Shown here in pieces: positions 39,473 through 48,871 of a stretch of 53,426 bases of DNA. How positions within the stretch are numbered: the first letter of the stretch is position 1; every line of letters starts with the position of its first letter. This DNA is from JANWHZ01 sp035758575. GTDB taxonomy: Bacteria > Patescibacteriota > Saccharimonadia > Saccharimonadales > UBA4665. The DNA lies in the NCBI GenBank assembly GCA_035758575.1, contig DASTXH010000040.1, positions 1 to 53,426 of the forward strand, in the 5' to 3' direction. A program made the position numbers and the translations under genes. The notes below the pieces were generated by a model. It had not been told where the DNA came from. It saw only the letters and a list, made by a program, of their open reading frames with translations, and did no database searches.

Positions 39473-41853
39473 TGGGTCCCCAGGTACTTCCTGATCTGCG
39501 CAGCCTGCGCGCCCAGAAAGCCCGTTCCGGGCGGCTGCTGCGCACGCCACTTGGCACTGTGGCGCCATGGCTGGCCGCCATACTGGTTGTTGGCGGTGCC
39601 GCCGTGTACGCTACGTCATACCAACGCTGGGCGTTCCTGACCTGGGGCATCGGGCTCTGCTGCGCCATGGCGGCCATATGGTACCGCGGCGACCTGGCCA
39701 AACTACCAGCTACAGGCAAGACGCTTGATGGCCGGCTGTCGGGCGATCTCCTCAGCACACTAAACCCCAGCAAGCCCCTTACCGCACTGGCCGCCTGGCA
39801 GGCGGTAGCCAAGCATTGGCAGTCGTTCTTTATCATGAACCATCTGCTGATCCATGGCGATTTTGTCGCCCAAAACCTGCCCGATACTATAAACATGGCC
39901 GCTCTATGGCAAGAGGCCACACGCCAGGCGGACGCCGCCCAGTGCCCGACCATAGAGCCTGGCCATCTGGCCGCTGCACTACTAAAAGCCTCGCCGGGTG
40001 TGCAACAGCTGCTGACCGCACACAAAGCGTCGGTGGCTGACATCGACCAAATTGCACTGTGGCTAGGTAGGATATTAGAAGCCATGCGCGCACCCAAGCC
40101 GTATTTCGGCGGCATCGGGCGCGACTGGGCGAACGGCTTTACGCCCACGCTCAACCAGTTCGGCGAAAATGTGTCCTTGGGCATAGAGCGCTACGGTGCA
40201 CACTTTAGCTGGTTGATGGATTCGCCAGGGGTACAAGCCATGAAAAACGCATTTTCACAAGGAGCCAGCGCCATCGCCCTCATCGGCGACCCAGGTATCG
40301 GCAAAACCAGCCACGTATACGCGCTGGCGCAGCTACTATTACAGGAAAGCCACGACCGCAATCTGGAACATAGGCAGATTATCAGTCTGAACCCCTCGCT
40401 TATATTGTCCCGCGCGGCGCAGCCCGGCGAGCTGGAGCGGACTATCATCATGTTGTTGCAGGAGACTATCCACGCCGGGCATATCGTGCTGTTTTTGGAT
40501 GATGCGCGGCTGTTTTTCCGCAGTGGCACCGGCTCATTCGACATCACACAGATATTATTGCCTATCGTACAAAACAGGGCAGTGCAGATCGTATTTGCCA
40601 TGACGCCACAAGACTACCAGCAACTGAAGTCTACCAACGGCGGCTTCGCAGGCCTGTTGACCCCCGTTATCTTAAGCGAACCAGATGAGGCAGGTGTGAT
40701 GCACGTACTGGAAGACACTGCCGGCAACTTCGAGGCCCGCCACCGGGTGCTCATCGCTTACGATGCCCTGCGCGAGGCCTACCGCCTGAGCGGCCGATAC
40801 GATCAAGATACCGCCTATCCCGGCAGGGCCATCCGGCTGCTTGAACAGTCGCTGAGCCATGCATCACAAGGCGTGGTGACGGTAGAATCCGTGCAGCAAG
40901 CCATACAGCAGACCCGCGGCGTCAAAGTAGGTTCGGCAGCGCCAGCTGAGGCCACGGCATTGCTAAACCTGGAAGATGCCATCCACCGCCGCATGATCAA
41001 CCAGTCACGCGCTGTCAGCGTGGTAGCTAATGCATTGCGACGCGCCAGGGCAGGGGTGGCCGATCCCCGGCGACCTATCGGCAGCTTCTTGTTCCTAGGG
41101 CCGACAGGTGTAGGAAAAACCGAGCTGGCACGTTCTATCGCCGCCACGTACTTTGGCGCCGAAACCAACATGATCCGCCTAGACATGAGCGAGTACCAGC
41201 AGCAGTCCGACGTCAACCGCTTGCTATCCAGCGGCGAAAACGGCCAAAGTTTCATTATGGCCGTCCGCCAGCAACCATTCAGCGTGGTGCTGCTGGACGA
41301 GATAGAAAAGGCTCACCCAAACATCCTAAATCTACTATTACAACTACTGGATGAGGGCCAGCTGACGGACCTATCCGGCCGCAGCGCCTCATTCAAAGAC
41401 GCTGTTATCATCGCCACCAGCAACGCCGGTGCCAACGAAATCCGCGAACGCATCGAGCGTGGCGAACAGCTGGAAGCATTTGAGCACGAGTTTATAGACA
41501 GCCTCATAAACAGCAGCCAGTTCAAGCCGGAACTGCTGAACCGTTTTGACGAGATCGTACTATTCCGGCCACTCAGGCCGGATGAGCTGTTACAGGTAGT
41601 GGCGCTGATGATGGACAGTGTGAACAAGACGCTGGCCAACCAAAATATCACCGTAGAGCTTACTACGGCTGCCGCACAAAAGATCGTGGAGATGGGCTAC
41701 GACCCACGCCTGGGCGCACGCCCATTGCGCCGTGCGCTGCAGCGCGCCGTAGAAGACAGCATCGCCGCCCGCATTCTGCGCGGCATCACCAAACCCGGCG
41801 ACCACGTAGTGCTTGACGCGTCCGACCTTGCTTTAGCCAATGATCAAAAATAA
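39472..41853 (+). CDS. Membrane-anchored ClpA/ClpC-like AAA+ ATPase
   Basis: Start chosen at the TAATG overlap. The 793-residue protein has two N-terminal TM helices (about 27-45 and 50-64), a Clp_N-like region (about 95-200), and two AAA+ modules. D1 has Walker A GDPGIGKTS, and the Walker B position is LFLDDARLFF (Asp-Asp instead of Asp-Glu, so D1 may hydrolyse poorly). D2 has Walker A GPTGVGKTELA, Walker B VVLLDEIEKAHP, sensor 1 IIATSNAG and sensor 2 GARPLRRALQR. The membrane anchor suggests handling of membrane or secreted proteins. No ClpP gene or IGF/L loop is obvious. Confidence 0.88.
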   Translation: MGPQVLPDLRSLRAQKARSGRLLRTPLGTVAPWLAAILVVGGAAVYATSYQRWAFLTWGIGLCCAMAAIWYRGDLAKLPATGKTLDGRLSGDLLSTLNPSKPLTALAAWQAVAKHWQSFFIMNHLLIHGDFVAQNLPDTINMAALWQEATRQADAAQCPTIEPGHLAAALLKASPGVQQLLTAHKASVADIDQIALWLGRILEAMRAPKPYFGGIGRDWANGFTPTLNQFGENVSLGIERYGAHFSWLMDSPGVQAMKNAFSQGASAIALIGDPGIGKTSHVYALAQLLLQESHDRNLEHRQIISLNPSLILSRAAQPGELERTIIMLLQETIHAGHIVLFLDDARLFFRSGTGSFDITQILLPIVQNRAVQIVFAMTPQDYQQLKSTNGGFAGLLTPVILSEPDEAGVMHVLEDTAGNFEARHRVLIAYDALREAYRLSGRYDQDTAYPGRAIRLLEQSLSHASQGVVTVESVQQAIQQTRGVKVGSAAPAEATALLNLEDAIHRRMINQSRAVSVVANALRRARAGVADPRRPIGSFLFLGPTGVGKTELARSIAATYFGAETNMIRLDMSEYQQQSDVNRLLSSGENGQSFIMAVRQQPFSVVLLDEIEKAHPNILNLLLQLLDEGQLTDLSGRSASFKDAVIIATSNAGANEIRERIERGEQLEAFEHEFIDSLINSSQFKPELLNRFDEIVLFRPLRPDELLQVVALMMDSVNKTLANQNITVELTTAAAQKIVEMGYDPRLGARPLRRALQRAVEDSIAARILRGITKPGDHVVLDASDLALANDQK

Positions 41854-41974
41854 ACAACCACGGGTAAACCCGTGGTTGTTTGAAAAGACCCAGTATCAGT
41901 CGCTTTGCGACTGAACCAGCCGGAGAACGGTGTTCTCCGGCTGGAAGTTCATTCACCCACGGCTAAAGCCGTGG
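41853..41974 (+). repeat. Terminator followed by tandem hairpins
   Basis: Four perfect hairpins in a row: AACAACCACGGG/CCCGTGGTTGTT (41853-41880, overlapping the Clp-like stop, likely the terminator), CAGTCGC/GCGACTG (41897-41913), CCAGCCGGAGAAC/GTTCTCCGGCTGG (41916-41944) and CCACGGC/GCCGTGG (41957-41974). The first and last share the CCACGG core. The remaining bases to 42087 hold no gene. Confidence 0.75.
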
Positions 41975-42087
41975 TGCTCTGCCCTTCGGGTAATTATAGA
42001 GCAGGTGCTCTATTTATTTTGGCTATATAAAGCTAAAGTGTATAAAAAATTATGCCAGGCGAATGCTGTAATTAGATGTGGAGTTTG

Positions 42088-42570
42088 CTAATACTTGGCT
42101 ATATACGCAAACTGCACGTCATCTATAGGGACTTGGGCGACTTCCTTCGTCGGAGATGGCACAAAAAGACCGTTATCCCTTCGAATCATGCCAATAGCGA
42201 ACATGCCTAAGCCCGCGCCAACTTCCATACGGGCTGCCGCATATTCAACCCCTTCATCAGGCCCCTGTGAAGGCAGTATATCGAAATCCGACCCACCCGG
42301 CAGTATACCAGCGTGTACATTTAACCCTGGATCAAGATATCCGATAGCAGGTAACCCACCCTGTTCTGCTACACGCAAGCGATACTCTGCGTTTTGTGCG
42401 GCTATCACGCCCAAAGAGCGTACTATCTCTGGCTTCCGGTCCCAAAATGGGCCCCTCATTTCAGTGCGTGGCTGGAACTGTGTAAAAACACCTTGCAGTT
42501 CTAGTGCTGTAAATTTCTGTTCTGGGTGCTGCCAAGCAACACTTACTATTTTACCTTTGGCTTCAGCCAT
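42088..42570 (-). CDS. Hypothetical protein
   Basis: A 160-residue soluble protein starting MAEAKGKIVSVAWQHPEQKF, with GGGAG 8 bases before the ATG. It is beta-rich, with many Gly and Pro (PAIGYLDPGLNVHAGILPGG). No family is recognised and no link with neighbours is evident. Confidence 0.6.
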   Translation of the reverse strand: MAEAKGKIVSVAWQHPEQKFTALELQGVFTQFQPRTEMRGPFWDRKPEIVRSLGVIAAQNAEYRLRVAEQGGLPAIGYLDPGLNVHAGILPGGSDFDILPSQGPDEGVEYAAARMEVGAGLGMFAIGMIRRDNGLFVPSPTKEVAQVPIDDVQFAYIAKY

Positions 42571-42643
42571 ACGTGCGTCTCCCTGCAGTTATAAGATAGG
42601 ATGAAAAATAAATCGTATCACTAAGCGATAGGCCGATAGCTTC

Positions 42644-43348
42644 TTAGGCTATCTTCGTGCCGACAGATTCGCCGCGGGCCAGGCGCACCAGGTTGTCGGG
42701 CTGCATGGCGTCGAATACGATGATAGGCATATGCTGCTCCATGGCCAGCCCCAGGGCGGCCTTGTCCATCACCTGAATATCGCTATTTTCGATGGCCTGC
42801 TGGAAGGTAAGCTGCTCCAGACGTTTGGCATCAGGAAAGCTATTGGGGTCTTTGTCGTACACGCCGTCTACTTTGCTGGCCTTGAGTGCGGCATCGCACG
42901 ACAGCTCCAAAGCGAAGCTGACAGCTGCGGTGTCGTGCGTAAAATACGGCCGCGCCATACCACCGGCAATCACCACCACGCGACCGCGCTCCAGATGTTT
43001 TTCGGCCAGGCGGAACGAATACGATTCAGCCAACTGCTCGGCATACACATTGCTCATACAGCGCGTGGGCACGCCTTCGCTTTCAAAAATATCCGTCATA
43101 CCCATAGCGTTGATCAGGCCAGACAGCATGCCCATTTGGTCGGCCGTTACCCGCTTGATGCCATGCCCGGCCACCTTGGCGCCGCGCACCATGTTACCGC
43201 CGCCCGCCACGATGACCAGCTGGCAACCAGCCTCCACCACCTTAGCGCATTCCTTTGCTACATAGTGCACTACTTCTGGGTCGATGCCAAACCCATGTTG
43301 ACCCGCTAGCTGCTCACCAGAGAACTTGAGTAAAAGGCGTTTATTCAT
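42644..43348 (-). CDS. pyrH: UMP kinase
   Basis: Start chosen at the ATG following AGGTG; an in-frame ATG lies 8 codons earlier. The 234-residue amino-acid-kinase-fold enzyme makes UDP from UMP. Motifs: RLLLKFSGEQLAG, VIVAGGGNMVRGAK, ADQMGMLSGLINAM, and KASKVDGVYDKDPNSFPDAK, followed by PIIVFDAMQPDNLVRL. It is hexameric in the family. Usually found with tsf and frr; here it stands alone. Confidence 0.94.
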   Translation of the reverse strand: MNKRLLLKFSGEQLAGQHGFGIDPEVVHYVAKECAKVVEAGCQLVIVAGGGNMVRGAKVAGHGIKRVTADQMGMLSGLINAMGMTDIFESEGVPTRCMSNVYAEQLAESYSFRLAEKHLERGRVVVIAGGMARPYFTHDTAAVSFALELSCDAALKASKVDGVYDKDPNSFPDAKRLEQLTFQQAIENSDIQVMDKAALGLAMEQHMPIIVFDAMQPDNLVRLARGESVGTKIA

Positions 43349-43543
43349 CACCTGTAGTCTAGCAAATGGCAACCCATGATGCTAGGCTGAAAGTATCGGC
43401 GTTACATGCCACGCACATTCCGGGCGGAAAGCTCCGTTCCTCGCTTCATCGTACACCTCCGTACGATTGCGCTCCGGTACTCGCTTTCCATCCCAGACTG
43501 CACGCAGCTTATAACGCCTGGCAACACCTTAATGGGGAATCTT

Positions 43544-44344
43544 ATGCTTCGCATCTATTCATGGAACGTCAACGGCATCCGCGCCGTCATCAACAAAGAC
43601 AAATTCGTGCCCTTTATAAAGGAAGAACAGCCGGACATTCTGTGCCTCCAGGAAACCAAAGCCAAACAGGGCCAGGCCGAGATTGACCTGCCCGACTATA
43701 CCGAGTACTGGTACTCGGCCGACAAAGCCGGCTATTCCGGTACGGCTATTTTTACCAAAACCGCACCGCTACGGGTGATAAATGGCCTGCCGCGTGATCT
43801 TATCGACAAATACCAGGTCAGCGGCGACACCTACGGCGATCCCAATATGGAAGGACGCATCATTGCCGCCGAATATGACAAATTCTGGCTGGTCACGGTA
43901 TACACACCCAATGCCAAGGATGACCTCAGCCGCCTAAATATGCGCCACATGCACTGGGATCCGGCGTTTTTGGCGTACTGTAAGGAGTTAGAGAAAACCA
44001 AGCCAGTGGTATTTTGCGGTGACCTGAACGTTGCCCACACCGAGCTGGATCTGGCCAACCCCAAGCCCAACCGCGGCAAAAAAGGCTTTACCGATGAAGA
44101 GCGGGCGGGCTTTCAGGCATTCCTGGATGCCGGATTTGTGGATACCTTCCGCATGTTCCAGCAGGGTAATGGTTTCTATACCTGGTGGAGCCACTTCGCC
44201 AACGCCCGCGCCCGCAACGTCGGCTGGCGTATCGACTACTTCTTGGTATCCGCCGCATTGAAAGACAAAGTAAAACAAGCAGCTATCCACCCAGCAGTCC
44301 TCGGCTCCGACCACTGCCCGGTATCTGTAACACTGGACGTATAA
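43544..44344 (+). CDS. xth: Exodeoxyribonuclease III / AP endonuclease
   Basis: Start chosen at the ATG five bases after GGGGA; the frame is open upstream. The 266-residue enzyme has all EEP nuclease motifs: YSWNVNGIRAV, LCLQETKAKQ (Glu metal ligand), VTVYTPNAKDDLSRL, VVFCGDLNVAHTELDL, WRIDYFLVS and LGSDHCPVSV (catalytic His). It cuts abasic sites in base-excision repair. Two bases separate it from the iminopeptidase gene. Confidence 0.96.
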   Translation: MLRIYSWNVNGIRAVINKDKFVPFIKEEQPDILCLQETKAKQGQAEIDLPDYTEYWYSADKAGYSGTAIFTKTAPLRVINGLPRDLIDKYQVSGDTYGDPNMEGRIIAAEYDKFWLVTVYTPNAKDDLSRLNMRHMHWDPAFLAYCKELEKTKPVVFCGDLNVAHTELDLANPKPNRGKKGFTDEERAGFQAFLDAGFVDTFRMFQQGNGFYTWWSHFANARARNVGWRIDYFLVSAALKDKVKQAAIHPAVLGSDHCPVSVTLDV

Positions 44345-44346
44345 GT

Positions 44347-45264
44347 ATGACGCCTGATGAATACACCATCCAAGAAACATTTGTAGAAGTAGGCAATGGA
44401 CACACCTTATACGTACAGGATTGGGGCGATAAACGCGCAAAAACGCCCATTATATCGCTGCATGGCGGGCCGGGTAGCGCCAGCCGCGACAAATACAAAA
44501 ATACGTTTGACCCCACCACCCAGCGTGTCATATTTTTTGATCAGCGCGGCTGCGGGCGCAGTCTGCCGTTTGGCTCCATCGAGCACAACACCACTGCCGA
44601 TTTAGTAGAAGACATCGAGACCATCACCAAACACCTGCATCTTGACCGCTTTGTTATTACCGGCGGATCGTGGGGCTCCTGTCTGGCACTGGCCTATGCC
44701 CTGAAATACCCTCGGCGCGTGCACGCTCTGGTGCTCTTTGGCATCTTCACCGGCTCACAGGCAGAAATTGACTGGATAGACAAAGGCGGCTTCCGCACCT
44801 TCTTCCCGGAGGTATGGGAACAATACCTACTGCGCACCCCCAAGAGCCATCACCATGACCCCAGTGCATACCACTACCGGAGGGCGCTGGACACCGACCT
44901 AGTCGCCGCAAAAGAGTCTGCATATGCCTATGCCTGCCTGGAGGGCGCCGTCCTCAGTCTGGACGACCGCTTTACGCCCGAAATGTACGACGATTACGAC
45001 CCCACCGGCACGCGTATAGAGATGCACTATCTGGCAAACCGCTGTTTCATGCCCGACCGCCACATCCTGCAGAACGCACACAAACTAACCATGCCTGTTT
45101 GGATAGCACAGGGCAGGTACGACTGCGTCTGCCCGCCGCAAACAGCATACGAGCTTAGCAAAGCACTGCCTAATGGCCACTTGTTTATGGCTACCAGCGG
45201 CCACCGCAGCGAGCACGAGGTATGGAATATGGTGCGTTCCACCCTGGCACACCTCACCGCGTAA
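44347..45264 (+). CDS. pip: Proline iminopeptidase (S33 alpha/beta hydrolase)
   Basis: A 305-residue enzyme that releases N-terminal proline from peptides. Motifs: ISLHGGPGSASRDKY (oxyanion), FFDQRGCGRSLPF, VITGGSWGSCLALAYAL with nucleophile Ser, IAQGRYDCVCPPQTAY with Asp, and TSGHRSEHE with His. No signal peptide, so it works on internal peptides, as expected for a cell living on scavenged amino acids. Confidence 0.94.
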   Translation: MTPDEYTIQETFVEVGNGHTLYVQDWGDKRAKTPIISLHGGPGSASRDKYKNTFDPTTQRVIFFDQRGCGRSLPFGSIEHNTTADLVEDIETITKHLHLDRFVITGGSWGSCLALAYALKYPRRVHALVLFGIFTGSQAEIDWIDKGGFRTFFPEVWEQYLLRTPKSHHHDPSAYHYRRALDTDLVAAKESAYAYACLEGAVLSLDDRFTPEMYDDYDPTGTRIEMHYLANRCFMPDRHILQNAHKLTMPVWIAQGRYDCVCPPQTAYELSKALPNGHLFMATSGHRSEHEVWNMVRSTLAHLTA

Positions 45265-45297
45265 AGATAAGCACTTTTTGCCGTAGATAAGACGGCT

Positions 45298-45303
45298 TAC
45301 AAT
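45298..45303 (+). promoter_or_regulatory. -10 box before NnrD-like gene
   Basis: TACAAT ends 7 bases before the ATG at 45311 without a Shine-Dalgarno. Confidence 0.4.
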
Positions 45304-45310
45304 ACCACGT

Positions 45311-46111
45311 ATGGACACGTCGTATTGGCAGAAGCAAACAGCGGATAAGCCATTATTCCCGGAGTTGTTGTGGAGCCGGCCTGAAAACCGGCAGTTTGCA
45401 GGCAAGCTGCTGATCGTTGGCGGCAATCTGTACGGCTTTGCCGCAGCGGGCGAGGCCTATGCGGCTGCGGAGCGGGCCGGTGTGGGCGTAGCCCACGTGC
45501 TGCTGCCGGACGCTCTGCGCAAACTGGTCGGCCACGCGCTTAAGATGGGTGAATTTGCCCCCAGCACGCCCAGCGGCAGCCTCAGCCAAAAGGCGCTGGC
45601 GGAGCTTCTGCCGCGTGCCGCCTGGGCAGATGGCGTGCTGGTGGCGGGTGACCTGGGCCGAAACTCTGAAACAGCCATTCTGCTGGAGAAGTTTATTGCT
45701 GCATATCACGGCCAGCTTATTCTTACGAAAGATGCCGTGGACTACATAACGGCCAGCCCTCAGACACTTGCTGGGCGGCCGGAGACCACGTTAGTATTGA
45801 GCTTTGCGCAGCTGCAACGGCTGGCCATGCAGGCCAAGTTTTCGCAGGCCTTTACGTTTAGTATGGACATCCTGCGGCTGGTAGAGGCGCTGCGCACATT
45901 CACCGAACAACACCCGCTGTCTATCGTCACCAAGCACCACGACAGCATCTTTGCCGCTAGCGGCGGCAATGTCAGCAGCACCAAGCTGGCCGCCGACCTG
46001 GACGTATGGCGCGTGCGGGCGGCAGCCTATGCCAGCGTCTGGCTGATCCAGAATCCGTCGCGCACGTATGCAGCGCTGACCACCGCCGTCTACGACATGC
46101 TGCATGCATAG
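45311..46111 (+). CDS. NnrD-like (YjeF C-terminal fold) protein, divergent
   Basis: A 266-residue protein resembling ADP/ATP-dependent NAD(P)H-hydrate dehydratase: GKLLIVGGNLYGFAAAGEAY, AAAERAGVGVAHVLLPDAL, WADGVLVAGDLGRNSE and TKDAVDYI. The GTGDxLAG motif, which holds the catalytic Asp in NnrD, is replaced by SGGNVSSTKLAADLDV. It may therefore be inactive in NAD(P)HX repair or may phosphorylate something else. Confidence 0.65.
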   Translation: MDTSYWQKQTADKPLFPELLWSRPENRQFAGKLLIVGGNLYGFAAAGEAYAAAERAGVGVAHVLLPDALRKLVGHALKMGEFAPSTPSGSLSQKALAELLPRAAWADGVLVAGDLGRNSETAILLEKFIAAYHGQLILTKDAVDYITASPQTLAGRPETTLVLSFAQLQRLAMQAKFSQAFTFSMDILRLVEALRTFTEQHPLSIVTKHHDSIFAASGGNVSSTKLAADLDVWRVRAAAYASVWLIQNPSRTYAALTTAVYDMLHA

Positions 46112-46189
46112 CTGTGGATTGTACGCAATAAGCCACATCACAGTACAAGCAAGAACCGGCGGCTATACTGTGGAGCCTAAGGAAAAACC

Positions 46190-47230
46190 ATGCCCAACAC
46201 ATTGCCCACAGACCCCCAGCTATATACCGGCATAGACATCGGCGGCACCAAGATACATATCGCCGACTCGTCGCAACCCACGGTGCACCACTACCGCACG
46301 GCCGACTTTAGGAGCCCGCTTGATTTACTAGAGAAATATTTCACGGTGATTGGCCGCCGCCCCGCCCGAATCGCACTGGCCATGGCCGGCCCGCGGAATG
46401 ATACCACCGGTGATATACAGCTCACCAACGGCTCCTGGCCGGCGTTCCGGTTAGACGAGGCCAAAAAGCAGTACCCCGGAACCACGTTTTATACTGCCAA
46501 CGACATGCTTGGCGCTGCTGCTGGCGTGCTTGCCGCCAGCAGCATGGATTTGCGGCAGTTGAAGCCAGGCGCCGCCACCGCCACGGGAACCAAAATTGTG
46601 GTTACCATCAGCACCGGCCTGGCGCCGGCAGCGGCTATACTGGACGGCGCCAGCGGGCGGCATGTGCTGCTGGCAACCGAAGGCGGGCACATCGGCTTAC
46701 AGCCAAAAAACTCCGAAGAGATGGCCTACCTGCAGTATCTACAGCAAAAACACCCCGAAACACACGGACATATTTCTGCCGAACGAGCACTGGCAGGGAG
46801 GTACGGCATAGATTCGCTGGCCGACTTCTTGCTGGCCCAGCACCCGGCACCTGCGCTGGCGGCAGCCATTACATCGGCAAGAAAACGCGGCCAAGCCACC
46901 GGCACCGTATTGCGTGCTTACGCCACCGAAGGCAAGGGCAAAGACCGGCAGGTTGCCGCAGCAATGCTAGCGCAACTGGGCGCCATGCTTGGCTCGGTAC
47001 TGCACGACTTCGCGCTATGCTACAAAGCCACCGGCGGCATCTACCTTATAGGCAGCGTGTCTACCGGCCTGGCGGCATATTTTGCCGAAAATACCGCGTT
47101 TTGCGAACGCATAGTAAACCCTGGAGCCGCACACGATTCATGGCTGACGCGCATCCCCTTATACCTAGTAACCGACCCCCACATCGGCGCCAAAGGCGCA
47201 CTACGCCTGGCTGAACAGATAAACCCATAG
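46190..47230 (+). CDS. glk: Glucokinase (Glk family)
   Basis: A 346-residue protein. Motifs: YTGIDIGGTKIHIA (phosphate loop), IALAMAGPRND, YTANDMLGAAAGVL (Asn/Asp of the sugar site), EGGHIGLQPKNSEE and GHISAERALAGRYGI, which match PF02685 glucokinases, and GGIYLIGSV near the end. It would phosphorylate glucose for the zwf pathway. TATACT at 46164-46169 and AAGGA before the ATG give a normal promoter and ribosome site. Confidence 0.9.
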   Translation: MPNTLPTDPQLYTGIDIGGTKIHIADSSQPTVHHYRTADFRSPLDLLEKYFTVIGRRPARIALAMAGPRNDTTGDIQLTNGSWPAFRLDEAKKQYPGTTFYTANDMLGAAAGVLAASSMDLRQLKPGAATATGTKIVVTISTGLAPAAAILDGASGRHVLLATEGGHIGLQPKNSEEMAYLQYLQQKHPETHGHISAERALAGRYGIDSLADFLLAQHPAPALAAAITSARKRGQATGTVLRAYATEGKGKDRQVAAAMLAQLGAMLGSVLHDFALCYKATGGIYLIGSVSTGLAAYFAENTAFCERIVNPGAAHDSWLTRIPLYLVTDPHIGAKGALRLAEQINP

Positions 47231-47252
47231 GTAAGCTTGCTTCAAAAATATT

Positions 47253-47338
47253 TGGTGCCGCAGGTCGGACTTGAACCGACACGAGGTTGCCCTCACAGGA
47301 TTTTGAGTCCGGCGTGTCTACCATTCCACCACTGCGGC
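47253..47338 (-). tRNA. tRNA-Leu (CAA)
   Basis: On the minus strand it starts GCCGCAGTGGTGGAATGG and ends CTGCGGCACCA, with acceptor GCCGCAG/CTGCGGC, A discriminator and encoded CCA. Anticodon loop CTCAAAA gives CAA. The variable arm is long (GAGGGCAACCTC), as in type II tRNAs. T-arm GTCGG-TTCAAGT-CCGAC. Confidence 0.96.
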
Positions 47339-47499
47339 ACAAAACAATCTTGAAGATACTTGCAGTCTATTATTCCCATGACTGCACTTCAAATGGATTT
47401 CAACAAAGGTATAAAATACCAAGGGCAATAACCAGCATGGCTATCAGGGGTATAGTGTACTATAATCATCTCAGTTAAGCTAGTGCAAGTTGCCCGAAC

Positions 47500-48849
47500 A
47501 TGAATCCCACCAATCCGCTTTTCCCAACTGCTGGCGGCCCGGACGACGCCCGGGACGCGGATGGCTTTGTGCTGCCAAAACAGCAAAAGCGGACGATCCA
47601 ACCAATAGGCGAGGCCGCTAACAAACCCGGTGCCAACGAGGCAGCCGACCTTATCCGCCAGAAGCTGGCGCGCATCTACGCCGAAGAACCCGACCCTCTG
47701 GAAGAAGAAAAGAAGGTAGAAGCGGAACCGGCAGCACAGCGCAGCAAACACCAACAGTTCATGTACGAGCTGAGCACCAGCGGCCGCAGCTTGGCCGACA
47801 TCCAAACCGCTTGGCACGACTACTACACCCGCCTGCCGGACGCCGGAAAATACGAAGTATGGCAAGAGTTTTATGCGGCCAACGACGCGCATAGCGGCCA
47901 ACAAAAAGCGGCAACAAACGCCGCCCCTGCAGCGGCATCACCGCGCCCGGCCATGCACACGCCAGCCCTATCGCAGGCGTACACCCAGCCAAAACCCGCC
48001 ACACCTACGGCCATAGTTGGTACGCACGAAGTTCCAGCCACCGGTCGCAGTTTACCCAACAAACGCAGTGCCGCCGAGATTAAGCGCGCTATCCGCCACA
48101 AGGTATCTGCCGGCGGCAAACTCACTGCCAAACATCATATACAATCCATCTTATTTGGCTTGAGCGTTGGGTTTATTGCACTGGTTATCTTCTTATTCGG
48201 CTTTTTTAACGAAGTAGTCATCGCCCCGTTCATCCAGCCCAGCCGCGACGTAGGCGCCACGCCGATTATTATTGACCCGTCGGCCATCGCCGCCGGCAGC
48301 ACGCCCGAGATCATCATCCCCAAGATCCACCTAGAGATACCAGCCGACTACAGCCAGACCAGTACCAACGAGGCCACCATAGAAACCGCGCTCGAGAATG
48401 GCATCGTGCATTACCCAACGACGGTCATGCCGGGGCAGCAGGGAAATACTGCATTTTTCGGGCATTCCAGCAACAACATCTTCAACCCCGGCAAGTACAA
48501 GTTCGCCTTTGTATTACTGCACGAGTTGGTGCCGGGCGATACCTTTTACATCACTTACAACAGCAAAGTATACATCTACAAGGTGTTCAGCAAGACCATC
48601 GTCGATCCCAGCGATGTAAATGTTCTGAACAATGTTGCCGGGCACGCCGCCACCGCCACGCTCATCACCTGTGATCCGCCGGGTACCAGCCTACACCGCC
48701 TGGTAGTGATGGGTGACCAGATCAGCCCCGATCCGTCCACCGATGCCGGCGGCTCCAACACCAGCGCCACGGTTACGATGCCTGCCAACACGCAGCTGCC
48801 TGGTAATGGCCCCACACTCCTCAGCCGCTTCTGGCACTGGCTGTTTTAA
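47500..48849 (+). CDS. Sortase with long cytoplasmic N-terminal region
   Basis: A 449-residue protein. Residues 1-215 are a polar, Ala/Pro/Gln-rich cytoplasmic region with a short conserved-looking block (QQFMYELSTSGRSLADIQTA and YEVWQEFYAA). One TM helix lies at about 222-245. The sortase domain (about 260-415) shows IIIPKIHLEIP, TAFFGHSS (His), TLITCDPPGT (Cys) and LHRLVV (Arg). It anchors surface proteins to the cell wall or to each other. TATAAT near 47460 is the likely -10; there is no good Shine-Dalgarno. Confidence 0.92.
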   Translation: MNPTNPLFPTAGGPDDARDADGFVLPKQQKRTIQPIGEAANKPGANEAADLIRQKLARIYAEEPDPLEEEKKVEAEPAAQRSKHQQFMYELSTSGRSLADIQTAWHDYYTRLPDAGKYEVWQEFYAANDAHSGQQKAATNAAPAAASPRPAMHTPALSQAYTQPKPATPTAIVGTHEVPATGRSLPNKRSAAEIKRAIRHKVSAGGKLTAKHHIQSILFGLSVGFIALVIFLFGFFNEVVIAPFIQPSRDVGATPIIIDPSAIAAGSTPEIIIPKIHLEIPADYSQTSTNEATIETALENGIVHYPTTVMPGQQGNTAFFGHSSNNIFNPGKYKFAFVLLHELVPGDTFYITYNSKVYIYKVFSKTIVDPSDVNVLNNVAGHAATATLITCDPPGTSLHRLVVMGDQISPDPSTDAGGSNTSATVTMPANTQLPGNGPTLLSRFWHWLF

Positions 48850-48871
48850 CGCTGGCGCTACTAGCTACTAT

